Source: Streptomyces cellulosae
GTDB taxonomy: Bacteria; Actinomycetota; Actinomycetes; Streptomycetales; Streptomycetaceae
DNA: 64,000 nucleotides
NCBI GenBank assembly: GCA_014655195.1
Contig: BNBH01000020.1
Coordinates: 62,001-126,000 of the forward strand
Direction of reading: 5' to 3'
Shown: positions 24,597-32,568 of the stretch, piece by piece
Position numbering within the stretch: the first letter of the stretch is position 1
Layout: the number at the start of each line of letters is the position of its first letter
The notes under the pieces: model-generated
The model's input: the letters and a program-made list of their open reading frames with translations, nothing else
What the model was told of the DNA's origin: nothing
Databases searched by the model: none
Program-made: the position numbers and the translations under genes

Positions 24597-25957
24597 GACG
24601 CGCCCTTCGCCGCGCGGAACCCGGCCTCCAGATCGGCCTTGAGGTCCTCGAGGGCCTCGATGCCGACGGACAGCCGCACCAGCCCGGGCGAGGTGCCGGT
24701 GGCCGCGAGCTGCTCCTCGTCGAGCTGGCTGTGGGTGGTGGACGCCGGGTGGATGATGAGGCTGCGCACGTCGCCGATGTTGGCGAGGTGGCTGAACAGG
24801 CTCACGGCGTCCACGAACCGCTTGCCGGCCTCCACGCCGTCCCGCAGCTCGAACGACACGATCGCGCCCGCGCCGCGCGGCAGGTACTTCTGCCCCGCCT
24901 CGTACCAGGGGCTGGACGGCAGTCCCGCGTAGTGCACGGCGGCCACCTCGTCGCGCTGCTCCAGCCACTCGGCGAGCGCTTGGGCGTTGGAGGAGTGCCG
25001 CTCGATGCGCAGACTGAGCGTCTCCACGCCCTGCAGCAGCAGGAACGCCGAGTGCGGGGACAGCGCCGGGCCGAGGTCGCGCAGCAGCTGCACCCGCAGC
25101 TTCACTGCGAACGCGCCCGGACCGAGCGCCGGCCAGTAACGCAGGCCGTGGTAGCTCGGGTCGGGCTCGCTGAAGTCCGGGAACCGGTCGGCGTGCGCAC
25201 CGAAGTCGAAGGTGCCGCCGTCGACGACCACGCCCGCGATGGCCGTGCCGTGACCGCCCAGGAACTTGGTCGCCGAGTGCACCACGACGTCCGCGCCGTG
25301 CTCCAGCGGCCGCAGCAGGTACGGCGTCGGCACCGTGTTGTCCACGATCAGCGGCACACCCGCCGCGTGCGCGACGTCCGCGACCGCCCGCACGTCGAGG
25401 ACGTTGCCGCGCGGATTGCCCAGCGACTCGGCGAACAGCGCCTTGGTGTTGGGGCGGATCGCCGCCCGCCACGCCTCCGGGTCGTCGGGGTCGTCCACGA
25501 AGGACACCTCGACGCCGAACTTCGGCAGCGTGTGCCGGAACAGGTTGTACGTGCCGCCGTACAGGGAGGTGCTGGACACGATGTGGTCGCCGGCGCTCGC
25601 CACGGTCAGCAGCGCCAGCGTCTCCGCGGCCTGCCCCGAGGACAGCGCCACGGCCGCGACACCGCCCTCCAGCGCGGCGATCCGCTGCTCGAAGACGTCC
25701 TGGGTCGGGTTGTGGATGCGGGTGTAGATGTTGCCGGGCTCGGCCAGGGCGAACAGGTCGGCGGCGTGCTGCGTGTCGCGGAACACGAACGACGTCGTCT
25801 GGTAGATCGGCGTCGCGCGCGCCCCGGTCGTGGGGTCGGGCTCCGCGCCCGCGTGGACCTGCTTGGTCTCGAAGGACCAGGCGGGCGTGGAGTCCGCGGC
25901 GGACTCCCCGTCGGGGGTGTGGCCTGCGGTGACGGAGTCGATGGGCCGGCTGCTCAT
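24593..25957 (-). CDS. metY: O-acetylhomoserine/O-acetylserine sulfhydrylase MetY
   Basis: A 454-residue PLP enzyme of the Cys/Met metabolism family. Key parts are TSFVFRDTQHAADLFAL, the LSSGQAAETLALL helix, TSLYGGTYNLF, VDNTVPTPYLLRPLEHGAD and the PLP lysine motif VVHSATKFLGGHG. The C-terminus has VRSLIIHPASTTHSQL and GLVRLSVGIEALEDL. It makes homocysteine (or cysteine) from sulfide and the O-acetyl amino acid. It is translationally coupled to metX. A Cys-containing leader peptide on the same strand at 26113-26187 probably tunes its expression to cysteine supply. Confidence 0.94.
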   Translation of the reverse strand: MSSRPIDSVTAGHTPDGESAADSTPAWSFETKQVHAGAEPDPTTGARATPIYQTTSFVFRDTQHAADLFALAEPGNIYTRIHNPTQDVFEQRIAALEGGVAAVALSSGQAAETLALLTVASAGDHIVSSTSLYGGTYNLFRHTLPKFGVEVSFVDDPDDPEAWRAAIRPNTKALFAESLGNPRGNVLDVRAVADVAHAAGVPLIVDNTVPTPYLLRPLEHGADVVVHSATKFLGGHGTAIAGVVVDGGTFDFGAHADRFPDFSEPDPSYHGLRYWPALGPGAFAVKLRVQLLRDLGPALSPHSAFLLLQGVETLSLRIERHSSNAQALAEWLEQRDEVAAVHYAGLPSSPWYEAGQKYLPRGAGAIVSFELRDGVEAGKRFVDAVSLFSHLANIGDVRSLIIHPASTTHSQLDEEQLAATGTSPGLVRLSVGIEALEDLKADLEAGFRAAKGAS

Positions 25958-26112
25958 GAGAGTGCTCCCTGGCGGAGAAAGGGGGATGTGGTCGTGCCTG
26001 AGGACGCCACGGCGCCGCGCGTCACGGCCCCGGACACAAGGGGGCGGTGGTCGGCGCGATGCGGTGAAGCGGAGAGGAGAGAGGCCGGACTGCCGGCCGG
26101 GCGCGCGCGGCG

Positions 26113-26187
26113 TCAGCTCGCGGCGGAACAGCCCGTGGTGGTGACACGCACGTAATCGACGTGGCGGCGGGTCACGAGCACGGTCAT
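26113..26187 (-). CDS. Putative Cys-containing leader peptide (24 aa) upstream of metY-metX
   Basis: A 24-codon frame reading MTVLVTRRHVDYVRV then TTTGCSAAS. It carries the LVTRRHVD-x-x-RV signature seen in actinobacterial sulfur-gene leader peptides and a single Cys near the end. No Shine-Dalgarno sequence precedes the ATG, and a TTACCT box ends just 6 bases before it, compatible with leaderless translation. It lies 155 bases upstream of metY. It is divergent from a third leader at 26307. Confidence 0.7.
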   Translation of the reverse strand: MTVLVTRRHVDYVRVTTTGCSAAS

Positions 26188-26269
26188 GCGCTCAGGTAAC
26201 CACACGCCGGCGGCGTCGCGCCAGATCGACGGAAGCCGTCTCACCCGCCGGGACGACGTCCGGGCGTTC

Positions 26270-26299
26270 TTGACCCGTGTCACCGACTGCTGTTTTGAT
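26270..26299 (+). promoter_or_regulatory. Putative promoter giving a leaderless mRNA for the ssuE leader peptide
   Basis: TTGACC (26270-26275), an 18-bp spacer, TTTGAT (26294-26299), ending 7 bases before the ATG at 26307. Spacing and the absence of a ribosome-binding site indicate transcription starting at the leader start codon. Confidence 0.55.
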
Positions 26300-26306
26300 C
26301 GACGGC

Positions 26307-26387
26307 ATGAAGCGACAGGACCTCACGCGGCGACGCCATGTCGACCTTGCGCGTGTCTCCAGCTCCTGCTGTCGCACCCGGGCCTGA
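26307..26387 (+). CDS. Putative Cys-Cys leader peptide (26 aa) upstream of ssuE-ssuD
   Basis: A 26-codon frame: MKRQDLTRRRHVDLARV then SSSCCRTRA. It has the RRHVDLxRV core and two adjacent Cys codons before the stop. It resembles the leader at 13480 in having tandem Cys and a promoter that would start the message at the ATG. The 244-base gap to ssuE has only short C-rich stretches and a small GGCC-TTC-GGCC hairpin. By analogy with Cys-rich upstream frames of mycobacteria, it probably attenuates alkanesulfonate genes when cysteine is plentiful. Confidence 0.75.
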   Translation: MKRQDLTRRRHVDLARVSSSCCRTRA

Positions 26388-26631
26388 GCGCGACCGAGGG
26401 ACACCCTCGCCCCGCTCCTTCTCCCTGATCTTTTCCCTGATCCCGGCCTTCGGCCGCTCCGCCGACGCCTGCCGTCGTCGCAGCGCCGTCGCCTGACACC
26501 CCCTTACGCGCTCCCCGGCCGGTCGGCCGCGCAACGGACGCCGCCCGTCCCGCCGTTGCCCGCGGGCCGGCCGTCACCACCCGCCGTCGCCCCGCCCGAC
26601 CCGCTCGCACCGATCCTCGGAAGGTCCTCCC

Positions 26632-27186
26632 ATGGCCACCATCCTGTCCGTCTCCGGAAGCCCCTCCGCCACCTCCCGCACCGCCCGGCTTCTGCGCCAC
26701 CTCGACCAGCGGCTCGTCGCGCAGGGGCACGAGGTCATACCGCTCGACGTGCGCACCCTCCCGCCCGAGGCGCTGCTGCACGCCGACTTCCGCCATCCGG
26801 CGATCGTCGAAACCACCGCCCTCTTCCAGCAGGCCGACGGCGTCGTCATCGGCACCCCCGTCTACAAGGCCGCCTACTCCGGCCTGCTGAAGGCGCTGCT
26901 GGACCTGCTGCCGCAGTACGCGCTCACCGGGAAGACCGTCCTGCCGCTCGCCACCGGCGGCACCACCGCCCATGTCCTCGCCATCGACTACGCGCTGCGG
27001 CCCGTGCTCAACTCCATGGGCCCCGCCCACATCACGCCCGGCTGGTTCACCCTCGACACGGAGATCACCGTGGGCGACGACGGCACCCTGACCGTCGCCC
27101 CCGCCGCGGCCGAGGCGCTGGCCCAGGTCACCGACCAGTTCTCCCGCGCGCTCGGCGGCCGCACCCTGCTGGCGGCCACCGGCTGA
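26632..27186 (+). CDS. ssuE: NADPH-dependent FMN reductase (SsuE-like)
   Basis: A 184-residue flavodoxin-fold reductase. ILSVSGSPSATSRTARLLRH gives the FMN phosphate loop, IGTPVYKAAYSGLLKALLDLLP is the SsuE/MsuE signature, and VLPLATGGTTAHVLAIDYAL completes the site. It supplies reduced FMN to alkanesulfonate monooxygenase. AAGGTCCTCCC precedes the ATG. ssuD follows after 97 bases on the same strand, and a Cys-Cys leader peptide lies upstream. Confidence 0.9.
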   Translation: MATILSVSGSPSATSRTARLLRHLDQRLVAQGHEVIPLDVRTLPPEALLHADFRHPAIVETTALFQQADGVVIGTPVYKAAYSGLLKALLDLLPQYALTGKTVLPLATGGTTAHVLAIDYALRPVLNSMGPAHITPGWFTLDTEITVGDDGTLTVAPAAAEALAQVTDQFSRALGGRTLLAATG

Positions 27187-27283
27187 GCACCGCGGGGAGG
27201 AACGCGGCGCGCCGTGACGTGGCTCCGCGGCCGCCCCGACCACGGCCTCCTCTGACGACGCACGAACCGAACGGAGCCCTCCC

Positions 27284-28444
27284 GTGACCCTCACCTTCCA
27301 CTGGTTCCTGCCCACCAACGGCGACAGCCGCCACGTCGTCGGCGGCGGCCACGGCACCCCGGCCACGGCGTCCGGACGGGACCGGCCGCCCACGGTCGCC
27401 TACCTCACCCAGATCGCCCGCGCCGCCGAGGACCTGGGCTTCGTGGGCGCGCTCACCCCGACCGGCGCATGGTGCGAGGACGCGTGGCTGACCACCGCCA
27501 TGGTCAGCCAGAACACCGAACGCCTGAAGTTCCTCGTCGCCTTCCGCCCCGGATTCGTCTCGCCCACCCTCGCCGCGCAGATGGCGTCCACCTTCCAGCG
27601 GCAGAGCGGCGGACGGCTGCTGCTCAACGTCGTCACCGGCGGTGAGAGCCACGAGCAGCGCGCCTACGGCGACTTCCTCGACAAGGACGACCGCTACCGC
27701 CGCACCGACGAGTTCCTGAGCGTCGTGCGGGAGCTGTGGCAGGGCAAGACGGTGGACCTGGAGGGCGAGCACCTGCGCGTGGCGGACGCCAGGCTGGCCC
27801 GGGTGCCCGACCCGGTGCCCGAGGTGTACTTCGGCGGCTCCTCGCCCATCGCGGGACGGGTCGCGGCGAAGCACGTCGACGTCTATCTCACCTGGGGCGA
27901 ACCGCCCGCCGCCGTCGCGGAGAAGATCGCCTGGATCCGCCGCCTGGCCGCGGAGGAGGGCCGCACCCTGCGCTCCGGCATCCGCCTGCACGTCATCACC
28001 CGCGACACCTCCGAGCAGGCGTGGGCGGAGGCCAACCGCCTCCTGGCCGGCTTCGACCCGGAGACGATCCGCTCGGTGCAGGAGGGACTCGCCCGCAGCG
28101 AGTCGGAGGGCCAGCGGCGGATGCTCGCCCTGCACGGCGGCGGCAACCGCGACGGCCTGGAGATCCACCCCAACCTCTGGGCGGGCATCGGCCTGGTACG
28201 CGGCGGCGCGGGCACGGCCCTGGTGGGCAGCCACGAGGAGGTCGCCGACCGCATCAAGGAGTACCACGCCCTCGGCATCGACGAGTTCGTCCTCTCCGGC
28301 TACCCGCACCTGGAGGAGGCGTACTGGTTCGGCGAGGGGGTGCTGTCGCGCCTGGAGGCGGAGGGACTGTGGGCCCGTCCGTCGCGGGTGGGGGCGGGCC
28401 AGGAGACGTCGGGGCAGGCGCCGTTCGCGACGGCGGGCCGCTGA
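27284..28444 (+). CDS. ssuD: Alkanesulfonate monooxygenase SsuD (LLM family)
   Basis: A 386-residue FMNH2-dependent monooxygenase. SsuD-type motifs are FHWFLPTNGDSRHVVGGGHG, YLTQIARAAEDLGFVGALTP, FLVAFRPGFVSPTLAAQMAS, LNVVTGGESHEQRAYGDFLD and YFGGSSPIAGRVAAKHVDVY. It desulfonates alkanesulfonates to aldehyde and sulfite under sulfur limitation. The start is GTG. With ssuE it completes the oxygenase pair; an SsuABC transporter is not present in the window, so uptake may rely on the ABC system at 12-18 kb or on genes elsewhere. Its 3' 191 bases overlap a convergent reading frame. Confidence 0.9.
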   Translation: MTLTFHWFLPTNGDSRHVVGGGHGTPATASGRDRPPTVAYLTQIARAAEDLGFVGALTPTGAWCEDAWLTTAMVSQNTERLKFLVAFRPGFVSPTLAAQMASTFQRQSGGRLLLNVVTGGESHEQRAYGDFLDKDDRYRRTDEFLSVVRELWQGKTVDLEGEHLRVADARLARVPDPVPEVYFGGSSPIAGRVAAKHVDVYLTWGEPPAAVAEKIAWIRRLAAEEGRTLRSGIRLHVITRDTSEQAWAEANRLLAGFDPETIRSVQEGLARSESEGQRRMLALHGGGNRDGLEIHPNLWAGIGLVRGGAGTALVGSHEEVADRIKEYHALGIDEFVLSGYPHLEEAYWFGEGVLSRLEAEGLWARPSRVGAGQETSGQAPFATAGR

Positions 28445-29531
28445 CGACCAGGCCCTGTTCGGCACTCCCGGGCGCGACGTCCGGGGCGTACGGCGGCGGG
28501 GCGGGGATCACGGTGGGGGCGGGCGCCTGGGCCAGCCCCCGCTTGATCCGGCGCATGAGCGGGTTCACCTGGCGGCGCGTCATCGCGTGGTTCCGCCCGG
28601 CCAGGGTGAGGGCCCGCACAGCGGAGGGGTCGATCCGGACGAACTCCGGCGTCCAGTCGCGGCCGAAGACGATGTACCCCCGCGTCCCGGCCACGCGCGT
28701 GAGCGCGTCCGGCTTCTTCAGCGGCGGGTACGCCGGCCACCGGAACGCGGCGAGCCTCCTCGCCTCCTCGCCCTGGAGTTCGGCGGCCCGCGCGGCGAAC
28801 GCCGCCCGGGCCGCCGCCCTGAACCGGTCGTACTCGGGCTCGTCGGTGAACACCGTCACCAGCAGCCGCTCCGGCGGCAGCAGCCGTACGACCTCGGTGA
28901 ACTCCCAGAGGGTGCCTTCACTGGTCCCGGTGGCGAGCACGACCAGTCGCGCCTTGCGGATGGCGTCGCTCACGGTGGGCTTCCAGTCGTTCAGCGGCAG
29001 GTAGAACCTCCGTGCCCCCGCCAGCGGCAGGCGTTCGCCGGGCCGCCCCACGGCCACGACCGGCCCGAGCTTGAACCGCAGATGCCACACCATGTGCTCC
29101 TCCCAGGTGCGGCTGTGCGGGGTGTGCATCCTGCGGATCGGGTTGAGGACGGGGACCGGCTTGATCCGGTACAGCTCGTCGTCGAGGTCGAAGGGACGCA
29201 GATACAGGATGTACGACTGCGGCTCCAGCGCCCCCGCGTCCTTCACCAGCCGGGCCGTGTGGCGCCTGCCGAAGCGGGACAGGCGGCTGCCCGTGAACAC
29301 GGCCACGATGCCGCCCGCGAGCATCAGGACGCCGATGACCACGTCCTCGGTGGTCAGGATGCCGAACATGGTGCGCGTCCGGATGCGGTTGAGTCCGGCG
29401 ACGGCCACGAGGAAGCCGAGAACCCGTGTCACGCAGCCGACGCCACGGGCGCCGCAGCCGACACTCCGCACCTGGCGGGGCCTCGTCACCTCGAACTGTC
29501 CCCCGCCCCCGTCATGCCTGTTCACCCGCAT
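28254..29531 (-). CDS. TIR-like (LRPF-type) membrane protein, function unknown
   Basis: About 425 residues. Two hydrophobic segments (about 33-48 and 62-80) precede a cytoplasmic domain. It begins YILYLRPFDLDDEL (109-120), then RTWEEHMVWHLRFKLGPVVAVGRPGE, WKPTVSDAIRKARLVVLATG and TSEGTLWEFTEVV (about 203-215). This order of strand, acidic loop, W-x-x-x-V and G-T-x-W-E recalls TIR domains, in which the Glu is catalytic for NAD cleavage. The C-terminal third is Pro-rich and has no stop until 28254, so the last 63 codons run antisense to ssuD. The start is uncertain because no clear ribosome site precedes ATG 29531. It is the last gene of a three-gene operon. Confidence 0.62.
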   Translation of the reverse strand: MRVNRHDGGGGQFEVTRPRQVRSVGCGARGVGCVTRVLGFLVAVAGLNRIRTRTMFGILTTEDVVIGVLMLAGGIVAVFTGSRLSRFGRRHTARLVKDAGALEPQSYILYLRPFDLDDELYRIKPVPVLNPIRRMHTPHSRTWEEHMVWHLRFKLGPVVAVGRPGERLPLAGARRFYLPLNDWKPTVSDAIRKARLVVLATGTSEGTLWEFTEVVRLLPPERLLVTVFTDEPEYDRFRAAARAAFAARAAELQGEEARRLAAFRWPAYPPLKKPDALTRVAGTRGYIVFGRDWTPEFVRIDPSAVRALTLAGRNHAMTRRQVNPLMRRIKRGLAQAPAPTVIPAPPPYAPDVAPGSAEQGLVVSGPPSRTAPAPTSPGPPPPATDGPTVPPPPGATAPPRRTSTPPPGAGSRRGRTRRCRGRGTP

Positions 29532-29585
29532 GGCACGAGACGTTACGCACGACGCGCGTGCAACACGCGACATTTCAGGGAGATT

Positions 29586-29897
29586 TCACTCGCGAGGTGA
29601 TTCTCCACCGCGCTTCACCCTCCGAGCCGCCTCCCGTATCGCCTCCGCGTACGGCGCGTCCGCCGCGCGCGTCTCGGGCGAGAGCTCCTCGAACGGCACG
29701 AGCGAGGCGTGACCGGCGTCGACCGTCTGCATCCACGCCGACCACGCGTCGTGCACGTCCTCGTCGGTGACCCGCTCACCCTTCGCACGCAGCAGCACCG
29801 CGTACAGCCGGAACAGGTCGTCCGCGCCCTCGGGCGGCCGCGCGGCCGGCGGCAGGCAGGACCGGATCAGATCGGCGAGCGGATCGAGGTAGGTCAC
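29586..29897 (-). CDS. Small helical protein coupled to a RipA-family membrane protein (DUF7701-like)
   Basis: A 103-residue soluble, acidic protein: VTYLDPLADLIRSCLP at the start, then LFRLYAVLLRAKGERVTDED and VHDAWSAWMQ. The spacing of YAVLLRAKG-x-x-VT-x-DVH-AW-WM matches a small actinobacterial domain that I recall as DUF7701, with moderate certainty. GTG 29897 overlaps the stop of the membrane-protein gene (GTGA), so the two are translationally coupled and probably act together. The TIR-like gene follows after 54 bases. No catalytic motif is visible. Confidence 0.68.
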   Translation of the reverse strand: MTYLDPLADLIRSCLPPAARPPEGADDLFRLYAVLLRAKGERVTDEDVHDAWSAWMQTVDAGHASLVPFEELSPETRAADAPYAEAIREAARRVKRGGESPRE

Positions 29898-30445
29898 CCC
29901 GAGAGTGTGCCAGCCACCAGCACCACATGAGCCAGCGCGAACACGAGGGGCACGATCCGCTCCGACGAGCTGAGTTCGGCGTACCGCCGGGTCCGGCCCG
30001 GCTCGGGGGTGCCGCGCAGCACCGCCCACTCGTCGGTGAAGATCCGCACCGGCAACCGTTCCTCGATCTCGTTGATGACACGGAACTTGGCCGAGTTGAG
30101 ATGCCGGTACGAGCGGAGCTGGAGCCACCAGGCGAGGGACAGGGTGACCCCGCCCATGGCGACCGCCACGGAGACGTACCACGGCGGTTCGGCCCACTCC
30201 GACATCCCGAACCCGATCACGCTCACCAGCGCCGTCTGCACGGACAGGAAGAACGCGTTGGCCGAACCGCGGCGCGCGGACACCCGGTCGGCCATCTCCA
30301 CGGCGAGCTTGTACAACTCGAGCACGTCCTGACCCACGGCCGGCTCACCGGGCGCCGACGGGCGCGGCCCGGATCCTGGCTGCGCGGGGACGGCGGCCGT
30401 CGTCGTCCGGCCGTGCACGCTGTCGTCGTCACGGTCGCGTTCCAT
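29894..30445 (-). CDS. RipA-family octameric membrane protein
   Basis: A 183-residue membrane protein. A disordered 35-residue N-terminus precedes DVLELYKLAVEMADRVSARR and GSANAFFLSVQTALVSVIGF, the hallmark of the RipA-like family (helix plus first membrane span). A second span is at about 105-122, and the WLQLRSYRHLNSAKFRVINE cytoplasmic helix follows. EERLPVRIFTDEWAVL and a final hydrophobic helix (SERIVPLVFALAHVVLVAG) complete it. Family members form membrane oligomers of uncertain function. GGGAG precedes the ATG. It heads the operon with the helical and TIR-like genes. Confidence 0.75.
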   Translation of the reverse strand: MERDRDDDSVHGRTTTAAVPAQPGSGPRPSAPGEPAVGQDVLELYKLAVEMADRVSARRGSANAFFLSVQTALVSVIGFGMSEWAEPPWYVSVAVAMGGVTLSLAWWLQLRSYRHLNSAKFRVINEIEERLPVRIFTDEWAVLRGTPEPGRTRRYAELSSSERIVPLVFALAHVVLVAGTLSG

Positions 30446-30734
30446 TGGACTCCCGGGGGCGGTGGTGGGGGAGGGACCTCATCGTAGGTACGGTGCGGGG
30501 GCGGCGTCAGGTGCTTTCCGGACCGTCACGCGAAGGAGGGCGGGACGGCTCGTCGGGCGGGTGCCGCACGCGCTCCTCGCCCCGGAGAACTGCTGGTCAG
30601 TCCCCCGGTCCCGGCCGACGGGGAGTACGGTGGAGATACCGGGAGCTTCTCGCGCACCGGCTCAGCCGCCGGTGGCGTTCCCGGCGATGGGCGACACCGG
30701 CCCGCAGCCGCGGGCCCGGAGACAGGTTCGCGTC

Positions 30735-31265
30735 ATGAACGTGACCATCGACCGCACGATGTCGAGCAGGCGCCTCCCCGCACCACCGGCTCGGCTGTCC
30801 CTGGCGTCCGCGCCGGGAGGGCTGGACGGCGTGTGGTGGCCCCGCTCCCGCGCCCTCAGCCGCGAGCTGCCGCCCCTGACCGCCGCGCTCGACAGCCCCT
30901 GGGGCCGCGTCACCGGTGTCGCGGTGAGCCCGGCGCACTGGCCGGTCATCCCGAGCTGGGTGTCCCGGGAAGGGCGTGCCGTGCGGGTCGACTGGGCCAC
31001 CGAGGAGCAGGATCCGCACCGGATGACCCTCTTCTTCGCCGAGGGCCGCCGCGACGTGCTGGTGGTGCCTCCGGAAGCAGGCGCCTCCGCCGCACGGCTG
31101 CTGTCCGGCGACAGCGGGGAAGCCCCGGGCCGGGCGGGGGACACGGGCGACAGGATGGACGTACGGACCGCACTGGAAGCGTGGGAGACGGACGGCGGGG
31201 CGGATGCGCCGTCTCCCCGGCGGCCGTCCGCCGGCTCGGCGGGCGGTCGCCCTCTCTCCGATTGA
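30735..31265 (+). CDS. DUF5994 family protein
   Basis: A 176-residue protein. The segment RLSLASAPGGLDGVWWPRSR followed by ALSRELPPLTAALDSPWGRV and RVDWATEEQDPHRMTLFFAE matches DUF5994, an actinobacterial family of unknown function often found near stress or signalling genes. The C-terminal 40 residues are low-complexity. The start is chosen at the first Met before the domain; the ribosome site is weak. It ends 55 bases before the SpoIIE phosphatase start. The 290-base stretch upstream (30446-30734) shows no gene. Confidence 0.72.
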   Translation: MNVTIDRTMSSRRLPAPPARLSLASAPGGLDGVWWPRSRALSRELPPLTAALDSPWGRVTGVAVSPAHWPVIPSWVSREGRAVRVDWATEEQDPHRMTLFFAEGRRDVLVVPPEAGASAARLLSGDSGEAPGRAGDTGDRMDVRTALEAWETDGGADAPSPRRPSAGSAGGRPLSD

Positions 31266-31320
31266 CGTGCGCCGGAGTGGTCCCGGGCTGGTGGCAGACA
31301 CGGACGGAGGGACCGTTGCC

Positions 31321-32544
31321 GTGAGCGGTGGGCATGTACTTCCCCAGTTGCTGACGGCGGCGGAAGCAGCCGCGCCGGTGGACGCCGTTGATGTGGTGGC
31401 CGAGGACCTGAGGCGGCGGCTCTCCGCCGAAGAGGTGTCCTTCCTCATCGTCGACCTGACAGGGAAGGCGGTGGCACGGCTGTCCGGCGCCGGTCCCGCG
31501 GCGAGCGGGCGGGAGGCGCAGCGCATCCTGCTCCCCGGCAGCGTCTACGAGTACGTGCTCCGCACCCAGCGCCTGTACCAGGAGAGGACCGGCGGGGGAC
31601 TGCGGGTGATCGTGCCGGTCACCAACCGTGGGGACGCGATCGGACTGCTGGAACTGATCCTTCCTGGCACACCCGGCGCGGACGTCCTCGAGGAGGTCGG
31701 GGAAGCCGCCCATGTCCTCGCGTACATCGTGATCGCCAACGGCCGCTTCACCGACCTCTACGTATGGGGCAAACGGTCCAGGCCCCCCACCCTGGCGGCG
31801 GAGATCCAGTATCAGCTGCTCCCTCCGTCGCTGTCGTGCGAGGCCGCGCAGTTCTCCCTGTCCGGGAGCCTGGAGCCCTCCGAGAACCTCAGTGGCGACA
31901 CCTTCGACTACGTCCTGGACAGCGACGTCCTGCATGTGTCGGTGACCGACCCCATGGGGCACGACATCGGAGCCGCGCTCGCCGCCACGGTGCTGGTGGG
32001 TGCCTTGCGCGGCGCCCGGCGGGCGGGCGTGGGCCTCGCCGAGCAGGCGCACCGGGCGGACCAGGCCCTGGCCGACCACGGCCACGGCCACGCCACCGGA
32101 CAGCTGCTGCGCGTCGATCTGCGCACCGGGCGGGCCCAGCTCGTCAACGCCGGCCATCCCTGGCCCCTGCGCCTGCGCGAGGGGGCGGCGGAGTCGGTCG
32201 CCTGCGACGTGGACCCTCCCTTCGGGCTGTCCGCGCTCGCGGCCCACCCCTACCGGGTCCAGGACGTCGATCTGCGCCCAGGAGACCGTCTGCTGATGCT
32301 GACCGACGGCATGCTCGAACGGCACGGGGAGAAGGTCGATCTCTTCGACATGCTGGAGCACACCCGGGGCCTGCACCCGCGGGAGGTCGCGCTGACGTTG
32401 ACGTCCGCGGTGCGGGAGGCCGCCGGCGGCCGGCTGCAGGACGACGCCACCGTGATGTGCCTGGACTGGCACGGCCCCCAGGAGACCCAGCGGCACGTCA
32501 GCTCCGGCGCGGACACCCGACTGGCCTCACCGGGCCGCGCGTGA
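31321..32544 (+). CDS. PP2C/SpoIIE family serine phosphatase with GAF-like sensor
   Basis: About 407 residues. An N-terminal GAF-like region (about 20-160; SFLIVDLTGKAVARLSG, RVIVPVTNRGDAIGLLELIL) is followed by a SpoIIE/PP2C phosphatase: QYQLLPPSL, SGDTFDYVLDSDVLHVSVTD, PMGHDIGAALAATVLVGALR, GHPWPLRLREG, LMLTDGMLERHGE and DDATVMCLDW. The metal-binding Asp residues are present in VTDPMGHD (usually DxxGHG), LTDGM and DDAT. Such proteins dephosphorylate anti-anti-sigma factors in SigB-like cascades. GTG 31321 follows GGAGGG; the open frame extends further upstream. Probably linked to the DUF5994 gene. Confidence 0.85.
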   Translation: MSGGHVLPQLLTAAEAAAPVDAVDVVAEDLRRRLSAEEVSFLIVDLTGKAVARLSGAGPAASGREAQRILLPGSVYEYVLRTQRLYQERTGGGLRVIVPVTNRGDAIGLLELILPGTPGADVLEEVGEAAHVLAYIVIANGRFTDLYVWGKRSRPPTLAAEIQYQLLPPSLSCEAAQFSLSGSLEPSENLSGDTFDYVLDSDVLHVSVTDPMGHDIGAALAATVLVGALRGARRAGVGLAEQAHRADQALADHGHGHATGQLLRVDLRTGRAQLVNAGHPWPLRLREGAAESVACDVDPPFGLSALAAHPYRVQDVDLRPGDRLLMLTDGMLERHGEKVDLFDMLEHTRGLHPREVALTLTSAVREAAGGRLQDDATVMCLDWHGPQETQRHVSSGADTRLASPGRA

Positions 32545-32568
32545 CGGGGTGACCCACGGCCTGTGTCG

